This document shows, in pieces, positions 35,355 through 42,486 of a DNA stretch of 64,000 bases; within the stretch, counting starts at the first letter, position 1, and every line of letters begins with the position of its first letter. Position numbers and translations under genes: made by a program. Origin of the DNA: Streptomyces dangxiongensis (GTDB lineage: Bacteria > Actinomycetota > Actinomycetes > Streptomycetales > Streptomycetaceae); assembly GCF_003675325.1 (NCBI RefSeq), contig NZ_CP033073.1, positions 4,092,001 through 4,156,000 of the forward strand, read 5' to 3'. Under the pieces are notes generated by a model. The model was not told the DNA's origin. It saw only the letters and a program-made list of their open reading frames with translations, and ran no database searches.

Positions 35355-35549
35355 CTAGGCGGCCGCGCGCCGCGCGGGGCGCCCGTCCGAGCCGCTGTCA
35401 GGGCCCGGGGCCTCGGCGTCCTCGGTCCAGAGCGTCTCGTCGTCCCCGAAGTCCGGGGCCTGGAAGGGGTTCGTCGTCGGACGCGGCGAGCCCGCGGTGG
35501 AACTGCGGGGCTGGCCTTCCGGAGCGGAGAACAGCGACGTCGGTTCGAT
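35355..35549 (-). CDS. small hypothetical protein without a standard start codon
   Basis: 64 residues (IEPTSLFSAPEGQPRSSTAG to GRPARRAAA), disordered, acidic middle DFGDDETLWTEDAEAP. A ribosome-site-like gaaagagag lies about 9 nt before an ATC codon; no ATG, GTG or TTG precedes the protein-like part in frame. Either ATC starts translation, or a former ATG has mutated. It follows the Tudor-like gene by 65 nt on the same strand. Function unknown. Confidence 0.4.
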   Translation of the reverse strand: MEPTSLFSAPEGQPRSSTAGSPRPTTNPFQAPDFGDDETLWTEDAEAPGPDSGSDGRPARRAAA

Positions 35550-35614
35550 GAGAGGTCTCTCTTTCGTTACAGGCCCCTGACGGGGCCCGGCGTGCCGTGA
35601 CCGGGCACAGCGGT

Positions 35615-35836
35615 CTACAGCTTGGTCATCTTGGCGTACGGGCTCAGGATCCGCATCTGCGCCGAGCCGAAATCGACGAGCACCGCGATTCCTTCCTCGA
35701 CGCCGATCACGCGGCCGAGGCCGTACATGTCGTGTGTGACCTGGTCGCCCACGGCGAAATGCTTGGGAGCCGGTGCGGCCGGGGCCTTGAAGGGGCTGGT
35801 CGGCAAGTGACGCTTGGGTGCAGCAGGCTTTGTCAT
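35615..35836 (-). CDS. small Tudor-like (UvrD C-terminal-type) domain protein
   Basis: 73 residues. After a Lys/Pro/Ala-rich lead, the core FAVGDQVTHDMYGLGRVIGV, VLVDFGSAQMRILSPYAKMT matches the C-terminal Tudor-like domain of UvrD/PcrA helicases (F-x-x-G-D-x-V-x-H-x-x-x-G-x-G-x-V), which contacts RNA polymerase. Here it stands alone, and may also be compared with CarD-type RNAP-binding domains. A transcription-linked role is inferred. Start ATG 35836. Confidence 0.75.
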   Translation of the reverse strand: MTKPAAPKRHLPTSPFKAPAAPAPKHFAVGDQVTHDMYGLGRVIGVEEGIAVLVDFGSAQMRILSPYAKMTKL

Positions 35837-36116
35837 TGTCCCCAGTATGCGCCCAAGTGCCTCCGGTCCGCTGCGGCCGTGCACATCCGTTATCCGGCGG
35901 GGGTGCGGCCGGCACCGGCCGCGCGCGGGCGGAATCCGGGCCGCGCTGCCCGTGACCTGCGTCTTCCATGGCCGGGGCCGCAGCCGTCCTTGGTGACGGC
36001 GGCCGACCACGGTTCGCTCCGACGTTCCGCCTCCGCTCGTCCCGGCGTCCCGCTTCCGCTCGTCGCGGCGTCCGGCCCCGGGTCGATCCGGCGTCCCGTG
36101 GCGGGGCGGACAACGA

Positions 36117-36151
36117 CGAAGGGCCCCCACCGCAAGCGGCGGGGCCCTTCG
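36117..36151 (-). terminator. terminator beside the left island border
   Basis: cgaagggcccc (36117-36127) pairs with ggggcccttcg (36141-36151); inner ccgc/gcgg adds to the stem. It lies 24 nt beyond the duplicated tRNA end and was probably the tRNA-Ser(GGA) terminator before the island entered. Confidence 0.65.
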
Positions 36152-36174
36152 ACATCGTGCCCGGTGAGGCACTG

Positions 36175-36228
36175 GCGGAGGATACGAGATTCGAACTCGT
36201 GAGGGGTTGCCCCCAACACGCTTTCCAA
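36175..36228 (-). repeat. left attachment site: duplicated 3' half of tRNA-Ser(GGA)
   Basis: 54 nt identical to 42129-42182. It covers the tRNA 3' end, T arm, variable arm and anticodon stem up to the anticodon loop, and then diverges, so it is not a functional tRNA. This is the classic product of tyrosine-integrase insertion into a tRNA 3' end. Confidence 0.93.
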
Positions 36229-36410
36229 ATGTTCGTCTGGGGGTACGGGGACGATCAGGAGCGTTCTGACCTGCGCCGGAGCGGCGCTGCGAGCATGTCC
36301 TGGACGGTGCTGAACAGTGGTGAATGCAACCAGAACTGCAACCACGGAAGCGGACAGCGTGAGTGTGTCCGGCTTCTGCTCGTGGTTCCTGGTCAGCGGG
36401 AATCGCCTCG

Positions 36411-37649
36411 TTACTCCCCGTTCTGCGACCAGACCGCGGTGAGCGCGGTGACCGGGTCGCTGTCGGCTGCCTGTGCCGCGGGCCACCATTCGCTGTCGTC
36501 GTCCTGGAGGTAGGGGTACCAGCGGGCGTCGGGGCCCAGACGTAGCTGGATGCCGTGGTGGGTGAGGGTGAGGCGGTTGCGCCAGGCTCTGAGGTGGGTG
36601 GGGGAGTCGGTCATCTCGGCGAGGGCCGCTTCCAGGGCGGTGCGGGCGGCCTTCATCACCGTCGGGTCGGGAGTGTGGGGCTGTTCGGCGACGGTGATGC
36701 CCGTGGGGCCGCCGTGGCGCCAGGCGCGGGTGAGGCGTGCGAAGGCGGTGGGTTTGGTGCCGGTGTTCCGGCTCAGGTGGTGGAACCACTCGGGCCCGGG
36801 GTTGCTCGCGGCGATGCGGACGGCGTCCTGGTGCTGGGTCAGGTGCAGGTCGGCGGTGTCGCCCGCGAGGAGCCGGGCGGCGCGCGCGGTGGCGTCGGCC
36901 ATGAGGCGTTCCAGGTCCGCGGCGTCCAGGCCGCTGCCGGGTGGCGGGGCGACGGGCAGTGCTGTGGTGTGGGCGGCGGGTTCCGGGAGTCCGGGCAGTT
37001 CGGGGCGCCCTTCGGCCCAGTGCGCGTACGCGGCGGCGGCCGGGATGCCGGCCGGTGCCGGTGGGGCGGCGGTCTCCTGCGCCGCCGTACGGAGTGCGCG
37101 CAGCCGGGTGAAGACCTCCTCGCGCCCGCGGCCGCGCAGTGCGAAGAGCACGAACGGGTCGGTGTCGACGGTGGCGGCGATGGCGTAGCAGAGCGCGGCG
37201 GCGTGCTTGCAGGGGTGTCCCCAGTCGGGGCAGGAACACTCCGGATCGAGCTCGGTGGGCAGGGGGAGCAGGGGGACGCCCGCGTGCCGAGCGTCGTCCA
37301 CGAGTTCGGCGGGCATCTCGTCGTCGAGAAGCGCCGCGAGATGTCCGGCGCGGGCCGCGATCGCGCCGAGCAGGGTGTCCCACTGGGCGTCGGTGAGGAC
37401 GGGCAGATGGACCGAGGAGCGGTACGGGCGCGGGCGGCTGCCCTGGACCGCGGCGCTGACCTTGCCCGCAGCGACGATGACCGGTCCGACCATGCCCTTG
37501 CGGGCGTACGTGCGTCCGCGCGAGAGCCGTCCGGCGTCCAGGGTGGAGTCCTCCAGGGCGGCCACCCATGCCTGGCCCCACCAGGTCGCGGCGAAGGCGC
37601 GCTTACCGCGGCCGGGTGCACGGCGCGGGCCGGGGACGACGGGGCTCAT
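36411..37649 (-). CDS. SWIM zinc-finger protein
   Basis: 412 residues. SWIM motif CSCPDWGHPCKHAAALCYAI (CxCxnCxH) at about 138-158, preceded by KRAFAATWWGQAWVAALED and GRTYARKGMVG, the typical N-terminus of bacterial SWIM partners. The C-terminal half is Ala/Pro-rich and not recognised. SWIM fingers bind DNA or protein partners of SNF2 ATPases. It overlaps the SNF2 stop by 4 nt, so it is translated with it. The two probably act as a complex (inference). Confidence 0.88.
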   Translation of the reverse strand: MSPVVPGPRRAPGRGKRAFAATWWGQAWVAALEDSTLDAGRLSRGRTYARKGMVGPVIVAAGKVSAAVQGSRPRPYRSSVHLPVLTDAQWDTLLGAIAARAGHLAALLDDEMPAELVDDARHAGVPLLPLPTELDPECSCPDWGHPCKHAAALCYAIAATVDTDPFVLFALRGRGREEVFTRLRALRTAAQETAAPPAPAGIPAAAAYAHWAEGRPELPGLPEPAAHTTALPVAPPPGSGLDAADLERLMADATARAARLLAGDTADLHLTQHQDAVRIAASNPGPEWFHHLSRNTGTKPTAFARLTRAWRHGGPTGITVAEQPHTPDPTVMKAARTALEAALAEMTDSPTHLRAWRNRLTLTHHGIQLRLGPDARWYPYLQDDDSEWWPAAQAADSDPVTALTAVWSQNGE

Positions 37650-40114
37650 GACTGCCTTCCCAGGGCGACGAGTTCGGCGAGGTCGGCGTCGGACAGTTCG
37701 GTCAGGGCCGCCTCACCGGAGCCGACGACGGCGTCGGCGAGGGCGCGCTTGGCTTCGAGCAGCTTCGCCACCTTGTCCTCCACGGTTCCCTCCGCGAGGA
37801 GCTTGTGCACCTGGACGGGCTTGTCCTGGCCGATGCGGTAGGCGCGGTCGGTGGCCTGGTTCTCGACGGCCGGGTTCCACCAGCGGTCGTAGTGCACGAC
37901 GTGAGTGGCGCGGGTGAGATTGAGCCCGGTGCCCGCCGCCTTCAACGACAGCAAAAACACCGGCACTTCACCGCGCTGGAAGCGGTCCACCATCTCCTCG
38001 CGCCGCGCGATGGGCGTGCCGCCGTGCAGGAAGAGAGTGGGGACGCCGCGCTCGGCGAGATGCCTCTCCAGCAGAGCCGCCATCTGCTTGTACTGCGTGA
38101 AGACCAGCACGGATTCGCCTTCGGCCGTGATGGTGTCGAGAAGTTCGTCGAGCAGGTCGAGCTTGCCGGAGCGGCCCCGCAGGGGAGCGGCCTGGCGCAG
38201 GCTGTGCTCTTTCCCGTACGAGGGCTCCTTCAAGTACTGGACGGGGTGGTTGCAGATCTGCTTCAGCGCGGTGAGCAGCTTGAGCACCAGACCGCGTCGG
38301 GCGATGCCCTCCGACTCCGCGATCCTCGCCATGGTCTCGCGGACCACGGCCTCGTACAGGCTGGTCTGCTCGGCCGTCAGCCGAACGACGTGGTCGGTCT
38401 CGGTCTTGGGCGGCAGCTCGGGCGCGATGCCGGGGTCCGACTTCTTACGGCGCAACAGGAAGGGACGTACGAGACGGGACAGGCGCTCGGCTGCCTCGGG
38501 ATCCTCGCCCGCCTCGACGGCGCGGGCATGCCGGTCACGGAAGGCGGTGAGTGAGCCGAGGAGCCCGGGGGTGGTCCAGTCGAGCAGTGCCCACAGCTCG
38601 GAGAGGTTGTTCTCCACGGGGGTGCCGGTGAGAGCGACGCGGGCGCGGGCGGGCAGGGCACGCAGCTCGCGGGCGGTGACGGCGTAAGGGTTCTTGACGT
38701 GCTGGGCCTCGTCGGCGGCCACCAGCGACCAGGCTGTCTCGTCGAGCACCTCGCGGTCGCGGCGCAGCACCCCGTAGGTGACCAGGACGATCTCGTCGTC
38801 GGCCAGGTCCCCCAGGTGGCGGTCGCCGCCGTGGTAGCGGCGTACGGGGGTGAGCGGTGCGAATCTGGCGGCCTCGCGCTGCCAGTTGCCGAGGAGGGAG
38901 GCCGGGCAGACGACAAGGGTGGGGCCCGCGGTGGTGGGGTCGCTCTGGCGGTGCAGGTGCAGAGCGAGCAAGGTGATGGTCTTGCCCAGGCCCATGTCGT
39001 CGGCGAGACAGCCGCCGAGCCCGAGTGCGCACATCTCGGCCAGCCAGGCCAGGCCCCGCTTCTGGTACTCGCGCAACGTGGCCTTGAGGGCGGCGGGCTG
39101 GGGCACGAGGGTGCGGGACTCGGGATCGCGGATACGAGCGACCAGGTCGCCGAGCGCACCGACCGCCGCACAGGGGACCCGGTCACCGTCCCGCTCGACT
39201 TCGCCGGTCAGCGCGGCGCTCAACGCCTCCATGGGGGTGAGCGGTTCCATCCGGCGGCGCTTGGCACGGGCCACCAGATTCGGGTCGGCGAGCACCCACT
39301 GGTCGCGCAGCCGGACGAGGGGGCGGCGTGACTCCGCGAGAGCATCCATCTCGGCCTCGGTGAGCGGTTCGCCGCCGAGGGAGATCTGCCAGCGGAAGTC
39401 GAGAAGGGCCTCGGTGTCCAGCAGGCCGCCCGCGGCGGAGCCGGGGGCGGTGCGCTGCCCGATCTCCGCGGTTGCGGTGAGCGCCTTGACCAGGTCGCGC
39501 GGCCAGTGCACGTCGACACCGGCCGCGCGCAGCGCGTTCGTGGCATCCCCCAGGAGTTCGAAGACTTCGTCGTCGCTCAACCGGAGCTGATCGGGAGCGG
39601 CATCGTCGAGCAGCCTCCGCAGCGGGGGCCAGGCGCGGGCGCCGCGGCGTAGGGCGAGCAGGGTCTCGGTCTCGGCGCGTGGGCCGAGCAGCCGCTCCAC
39701 TTCGGCCGGCTCGCTCCACAGCCGTGCGGCCTCGACGACGAGCGCCGGGTCCGCCGCGGTGTGCAGTTGCAGGACGGCCCGGAACTGCCGTCGGCGTCCT
39801 TCGGGTACGTCGACGCGCAGGGAGGCACTGACCTCGGCGGTGAGCGCCGCCTGAGTTTCCTCGGTCCATTCACGCAAGGTGGGCACGGCGCGGGCCTCGC
39901 GCCAGGCGTACGGCAACGCTCCCATGGCGAGCGGCGCGGCCGGCGTACGGACCAGATCATCGGCGACCGCGTCGCAGAACTGGCGTACCAGTGCGGCCGG
40001 TTCGGCGATCCGTACCGGAGCAGGGCCAGGCTCGGGCAGGCAGTGGGCGTGTGGCGGGAAGGCGGCGGCCAGGGCGTCCAGCGTCCGGCGCTGGGCGGCG
40101 GTGAAGGGACCCAC
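37646..40114 (-). CDS. SNF2-family DEAD/DEAH ATPase
   Basis: 822 residues from GTG 40114. N-terminal helicase-associated domain (about 1-290, including FRWQISLGGEPLTEAEMDAL). Helicase core: motif I LADDMGLGKTITLL, II ADEAQHVKN, III ALTGTPVENN, IV-like SVLVFTQYKQM, V LKAAGTGLNLTRA, VI DRAYRIGQ. These give a double-stranded-DNA translocase/remodeller. An additional ~110-residue N-terminus encoded upstream is out of frame because of a 1-nt loss in a C run at about 40150, so this may be a shortened product. Operon with SWIM. Confidence 0.85.
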   Translation of the reverse strand: MGPFTAAQRRTLDALAAAFPPHAHCLPEPGPAPVRIAEPAALVRQFCDAVADDLVRTPAAPLAMGALPYAWREARAVPTLREWTEETQAALTAEVSASLRVDVPEGRRRQFRAVLQLHTAADPALVVEAARLWSEPAEVERLLGPRAETETLLALRRGARAWPPLRRLLDDAAPDQLRLSDDEVFELLGDATNALRAAGVDVHWPRDLVKALTATAEIGQRTAPGSAAGGLLDTEALLDFRWQISLGGEPLTEAEMDALAESRRPLVRLRDQWVLADPNLVARAKRRRMEPLTPMEALSAALTGEVERDGDRVPCAAVGALGDLVARIRDPESRTLVPQPAALKATLREYQKRGLAWLAEMCALGLGGCLADDMGLGKTITLLALHLHRQSDPTTAGPTLVVCPASLLGNWQREAARFAPLTPVRRYHGGDRHLGDLADDEIVLVTYGVLRRDREVLDETAWSLVAADEAQHVKNPYAVTARELRALPARARVALTGTPVENNLSELWALLDWTTPGLLGSLTAFRDRHARAVEAGEDPEAAERLSRLVRPFLLRRKKSDPGIAPELPPKTETDHVVRLTAEQTSLYEAVVRETMARIAESEGIARRGLVLKLLTALKQICNHPVQYLKEPSYGKEHSLRQAAPLRGRSGKLDLLDELLDTITAEGESVLVFTQYKQMAALLERHLAERGVPTLFLHGGTPIARREEMVDRFQRGEVPVFLLSLKAAGTGLNLTRATHVVHYDRWWNPAVENQATDRAYRIGQDKPVQVHKLLAEGTVEDKVAKLLEAKRALADAVVGSGEAALTELSDADLAELVALGRQS

Positions 40115-40144
40115 CTGCCAGGTGTCGTAACCGGCGGGGGTGAG

Positions 40145-40473
40145 GGGGTCGGGTGGAGGCGGCCGTCGGCGAGCAGCCGCAGCGCGAAGCGAGTGGCGGC
40201 CTGCCAGGCGGCGCCGGAGGGATGCGTCGGCTCCGCATTGGTCAGGGCGGAGACAGCGACGGCGACAGGCAGCGCGTAACCCTCGACCCTGCGCCGCCTG
40301 ACCGAGCGGCCGTGCGGCAGGACCAGCTCCACCGCCTCGGTCTCAAGGCCGGTGGGCGCCATACTGTCTCCGGCTGCTGCCCCGGTCGGCTTCCACAGCA
40401 GCAGCCGCCCAAGGCGGGCGGGCTCACCGGGCAGGAACACCGCCGCCCAGCCGTCGTCGAGCAGCTCCCTCAC
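40145..40473 (-). pseudogene. frameshifted N-terminal segment of the SNF2 ATPase
   Basis: From GTG 40473: VRELLDDGWAAVFLPGEPAR, KPTGAAAGDS, VEGYALPVAVAVSALTNAEP, RFALRLLADGRLHP. Restoring one C after the His codon at about 40150 continues as DPLTPAGYDTWQVGPF into the 822-residue reading frame. The intact ancestral protein would be about 942 residues. It may be a true mutation or a sequencing error in a homopolymer. Confidence 0.75.
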
Positions 40474-40746
40474 GATGGCGGATGTTTCCTGCCGGGGCCA
40501 GTGGCGGTGCGCCCCTCGCGCCCGTACTCGGCCTCGGCTCTCGTACGACGACTCGTGCCACTCTCTTCCGCCCCTGTCGCTTGCCGGGACCCTCCCCTGG
40601 GCCGCTCACTACCGAACCCCACCAGGCAACGTCACACGCTGGCAACCGCGAGCCTTGGCTTGACTGCTGGCGACGGTGCCACGACGGATACGCCGCTGCT
40701 GAACACACCGGTCCTCAGCCGTACGGTGCAGCGCTACGGTGAGGCC

Positions 40747-41058
40747 ATGAGTCCCTGGGCCCCAGCCGCACTGGAGGCGTTGATCGAAGAGGCCACCGTC
40801 GACGCCTACGGCGAGGACGAGCAGCTCACCGGCTTCTTCACGATGATCGAGGAGAGCCTTGCCGTGCCCTTCACCACGACTGTTCTCGGCGTCGAGGTGA
40901 GCGTGGTCGGTGTCGATCTGGCTGAGGACGGACGCGTGGTCGCACGCTGCGCCCGGGGGTCGGTCCGGCAGGACATCGGAATTCTGGACCTGCCGCTGCC
41001 GGAACCCGCCCCCGAGGGCTGGCAATGGATCGAGGCATACCGCTACTGGGCCCGCTGA
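40747..41058 (+). CDS. conserved hypothetical protein
   Basis: 103 residues, acidic: ALIEEATVDAYGEDEQLTGF, FTTTVLGVEVSVVGVDLAED, LDLPLPEPAPEGWQWIEAYR. Relatives are widespread in Streptomyces, often in accessory regions, and are sometimes labelled calcium-binding without clear EF-hand motifs here. Function unknown. Divergent from the SNF2 operon with a 273-nt intergenic gap. Confidence 0.75.
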   Translation: MSPWAPAALEALIEEATVDAYGEDEQLTGFFTMIEESLAVPFTTTVLGVEVSVVGVDLAEDGRVVARCARGSVRQDIGILDLPLPEPAPEGWQWIEAYRYWAR

Positions 41059-41161
41059 ACTGGCGCGTCGTACAACTGCCCAGCTGAGCCCCTGCTCGAA
41101 CGGACAGTCGCCCCGACTGCCGCTGACCGGACCGACTGCGGGAACAGACAGCACGTACCGC

Positions 41162-41177
41162 GCATACCGCAGTATGC
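41162..41177 (+). promoter_or_regulatory. candidate toxin-antitoxin operator
   Basis: gcataccgcagtatgc: 6-nt perfect arms with a 4-nt spacer, 8 nt before the antitoxin ATG. RHH antitoxins typically bind such palindromes to repress their own operon. Confidence 0.55.
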
Positions 41178-41185
41178 TTGCGGCT

Positions 41186-41434
41186 ATGGCTGACACCACG
41201 CGCATCACGGTGACACTCCCCACTGAGCAGGTGGCGGAGCTGAAGAAGATCACGGACAACATCTCCGGCTACGTGGCCGAAGCGGTCGCCAGGCAGATCC
41301 GGCACCAGCTCCTGGGGGCCGACCTGCGCAGCCACACAGACGAGCACGGGGCCTTCAGCGAGGAAGAGCTGGCCGAGGCGCGGGCGCGCATCTTCGGTAC
41401 GACGTCGGCCGCCGGCGGCGCGAGCGCCGCGTGA
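41186..41434 (+). CDS. ribbon-helix-helix antitoxin
   Basis: 82 residues. N-terminal RHH: TTRITVTLPTEQVAELKKIT followed by SGYVAEAVARQIRHQLL. The C-terminal tail (SEEELAEARARIF) should wrap the toxin. It overlaps the PIN gene by GTGA. Palindrome upstream suggests autorepression. VapB-type by partner, though the RHH is of a generic class. Confidence 0.8.
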   Translation: MADTTRITVTLPTEQVAELKKITDNISGYVAEAVARQIRHQLLGADLRSHTDEHGAFSEEELAEARARIFGTTSAAGGASAA

Positions 41435-41832
41435 GCGGGCACATCGAGACCGTCGTCCTGGACAGCGAGGGGCTGTCGGCCTGGGTGGCGCAGGACCGGA
41501 GAATTCTGGCGATGTTCCAGGTGTTCCACGACATGGGAGCGGACCTTGTCGTCAGCGCCAACACCATTGTGGAGGTGAGTCACGCCAGGGTGAACCTGCC
41601 CCGACTGCAATGGGCGCTCTCCCGGGTCAAGGTGGAGCCGGTCACGGAGGCAGCGGCCAAGGCGGCGGCCCAACTGCTCAAGGGCGCCGGTCTGCACGGA
41701 CACAAGTACGCGATCGACGCCACCGTGGCGGAAGCGGCCTTGCGTCAGCCTGGCCCGGTCGCCATCCTCACGTCGGATGTCGATGACATGACCCGGCTGT
41801 GCGGCAGCAAGGCCCTGATGATCGGGCTTTGA
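41431..41832 (+). CDS. PIN-domain toxin (VapC-like)
   Basis: 133 residues. PIN nuclease acidic residues: Asp11 in VVLDSEGL, Glu in NTIVEVSH, Asp in YAIDATVAEAAL, Asp in LTSDVDDMTRL. It likely cleaves a tRNA or rRNA in a metal-dependent way when unbound. GTG start overlaps the antitoxin stop. Within an otherwise integrase-less island it may help keep the element in the chromosome. Confidence 0.85.
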   Translation: MSGHIETVVLDSEGLSAWVAQDRRILAMFQVFHDMGADLVVSANTIVEVSHARVNLPRLQWALSRVKVEPVTEAAAKAAAQLLKGAGLHGHKYAIDATVAEAALRQPGPVAILTSDVDDMTRLCGSKALMIGL

Positions 41833-42064
41833 CCGCGACATCGTCCCGGGACCATGGACAGATCCGCGTGGATCCGCCGAGGCCAGAGTCGCACCGGGCC
41901 ATCGTGTGGGTCCTGGCTGCCGGTAACCGTCGTGGCCTATCCCGTCAGATGGCGTGGCTCCCCGCAGTCGGCGCCGGTCGGCCCATAGGGCGTGAGCGTG
42001 CGCCGTTCCTGCTTGAGGTAATGTCCTAAATGTCGTCTATAAATGCAACCGAAACTGCAACCAA
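41833..42064. other. island right-end non-coding stretch
   Basis: No gene seen. Near its right end lies the 22-nt motif (42042-42063) that resembles one at 36323-36344 near the left end. An integrase would usually sit here; no conserved R-H-R-Y remains visible on either strand. Confidence 0.5.
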
Positions 42065-42115
42065 GGCATACCGAAGAGCTGGACCACAAGGAGTGGTCCA
42101 GCTCTTCGGTATGCC
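42065..42115 (-). terminator. 23-bp perfect hairpin inside the right border
   Basis: Perfect 23-nt arms (42065-42087 and 42093-42115) with a 5-nt loop, 14 nt beyond the 3' end of tRNA-Ser(GGA). It probably terminates the tRNA transcript and came in with the island; a recombination-site role is less likely. Confidence 0.65.
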
Positions 42116-42128
42116 TGGTCAGGCGACT

Positions 42129-42182
42129 GCGGAGGATACGAGATTCGAACTCGTGAGGGGTTGCCCCCAACACGCTTTCCAA
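42129..42182 (-). repeat. right attachment site within tRNA-Ser(GGA)
   Basis: The second copy of the 54-nt repeat, here part of the intact tRNA, from the base after the discriminator to the anticodon loop. Identity ends at 42183 (g here, a at 36229). Confidence 0.92.
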
Positions 42183-42214
42183 GCGTGCGCCCTAGGCCTC
42201 TAGGCGAATCCTCC
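42130..42214 (-). tRNA. tRNA-Ser(GGA)
   Basis: 85-nt class II tRNA. Acceptor ggaggat/atcctcc, anticodon stem cacgc/gcgtg with loop TTGGAAA (GGA), long variable arm, T loop GTTCGAATC. Intact, although its 3' half was rebuilt by the island insertion. No encoded CCA. Confidence 0.97.
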
Positions 42215-42260
42215 GCCGCAAACATTACATGACCGTGGGGGGTGCTCACGAACCCGTTCC

Positions 42261-42330
42261 CGCAGGCCCGCATCGGGTCTGCTCGCAGGCCGGCATCGGG
42301 TACTGATCGCGGGCCCGCATCGGGTACTGT
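42261..42330 (+). repeat. threefold ~24-nt tandem repeat upstream of SRP RNA
   Basis: Three imperfect copies of cgcaggcccgcatcgggtct (starting at 42261, 42284 and 42308), the last two continuing as tactg(a/t). They end at the SRP RNA and may contain duplicated promoter elements (tactgt/tactga as -10-like sequences). Confidence 0.7.
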
Positions 42331-42428
42331 GGGCGCAGCCCCTCACGCGGCGCTATCTGACTGAACTCCCCCAGGGCCGGAAGGCAGCAAGGGTAGGTCG
42401 GCTCTGGCGGGTGCGTGGGGGGCGCTTG
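42330..42428 (+). ncRNA. ffs: signal recognition particle 4.5S-type RNA
   Basis: Contains the conserved SRP domain IV: cccccagggccggaaggcag and caagggtaggtc with GGAA tetraloop-type apex, enclosed by pairing ends (gcgcagcccctcacgc with gcgtggggggcgc). Ends are approximate to a few nt. It directs Ffh-dependent membrane targeting. dnaX follows 58 nt downstream, a common actinobacterial arrangement. Confidence 0.92.
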
Positions 42429-42486
42429 CGTTCCCGGGACCTTCGGGCGGAGCACGTTGTCGGTGGGCGCCATTAACCTCGTATGC

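Larger units (their letters stand above)
36229..42128. mobile_element. integrase-less genomic island at tRNA-Ser(GGA)
   Basis: About 5.9 kb between 54-nt direct repeats. Cargo: SWIM protein, SNF2 ATPase (frameshifted N-terminus), a 103-residue conserved protein, and an RHH-PIN pair. No integrase, excisionase or replication gene is left. Both inner ends carry a similar 22-nt motif with paired tgcaacc units (36323-36344 and 42042-42063, 20/22 identical), like integrase arm sites. The island has probably been fixed by loss of its integrase. Confidence 0.8.

Noticed and set aside
42065..42115. Insertion-sequence terminal repeat or attachment core
   Set aside because: The arms form one hairpin with a 5-nt loop next to a tRNA 3' end, which fits a terminator better.
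42261..42330. Possible CRISPR array from the tandem repeats before SRP RNA
   Set aside because: Copies abut directly without unique spacers, only three copies, no cas genes.
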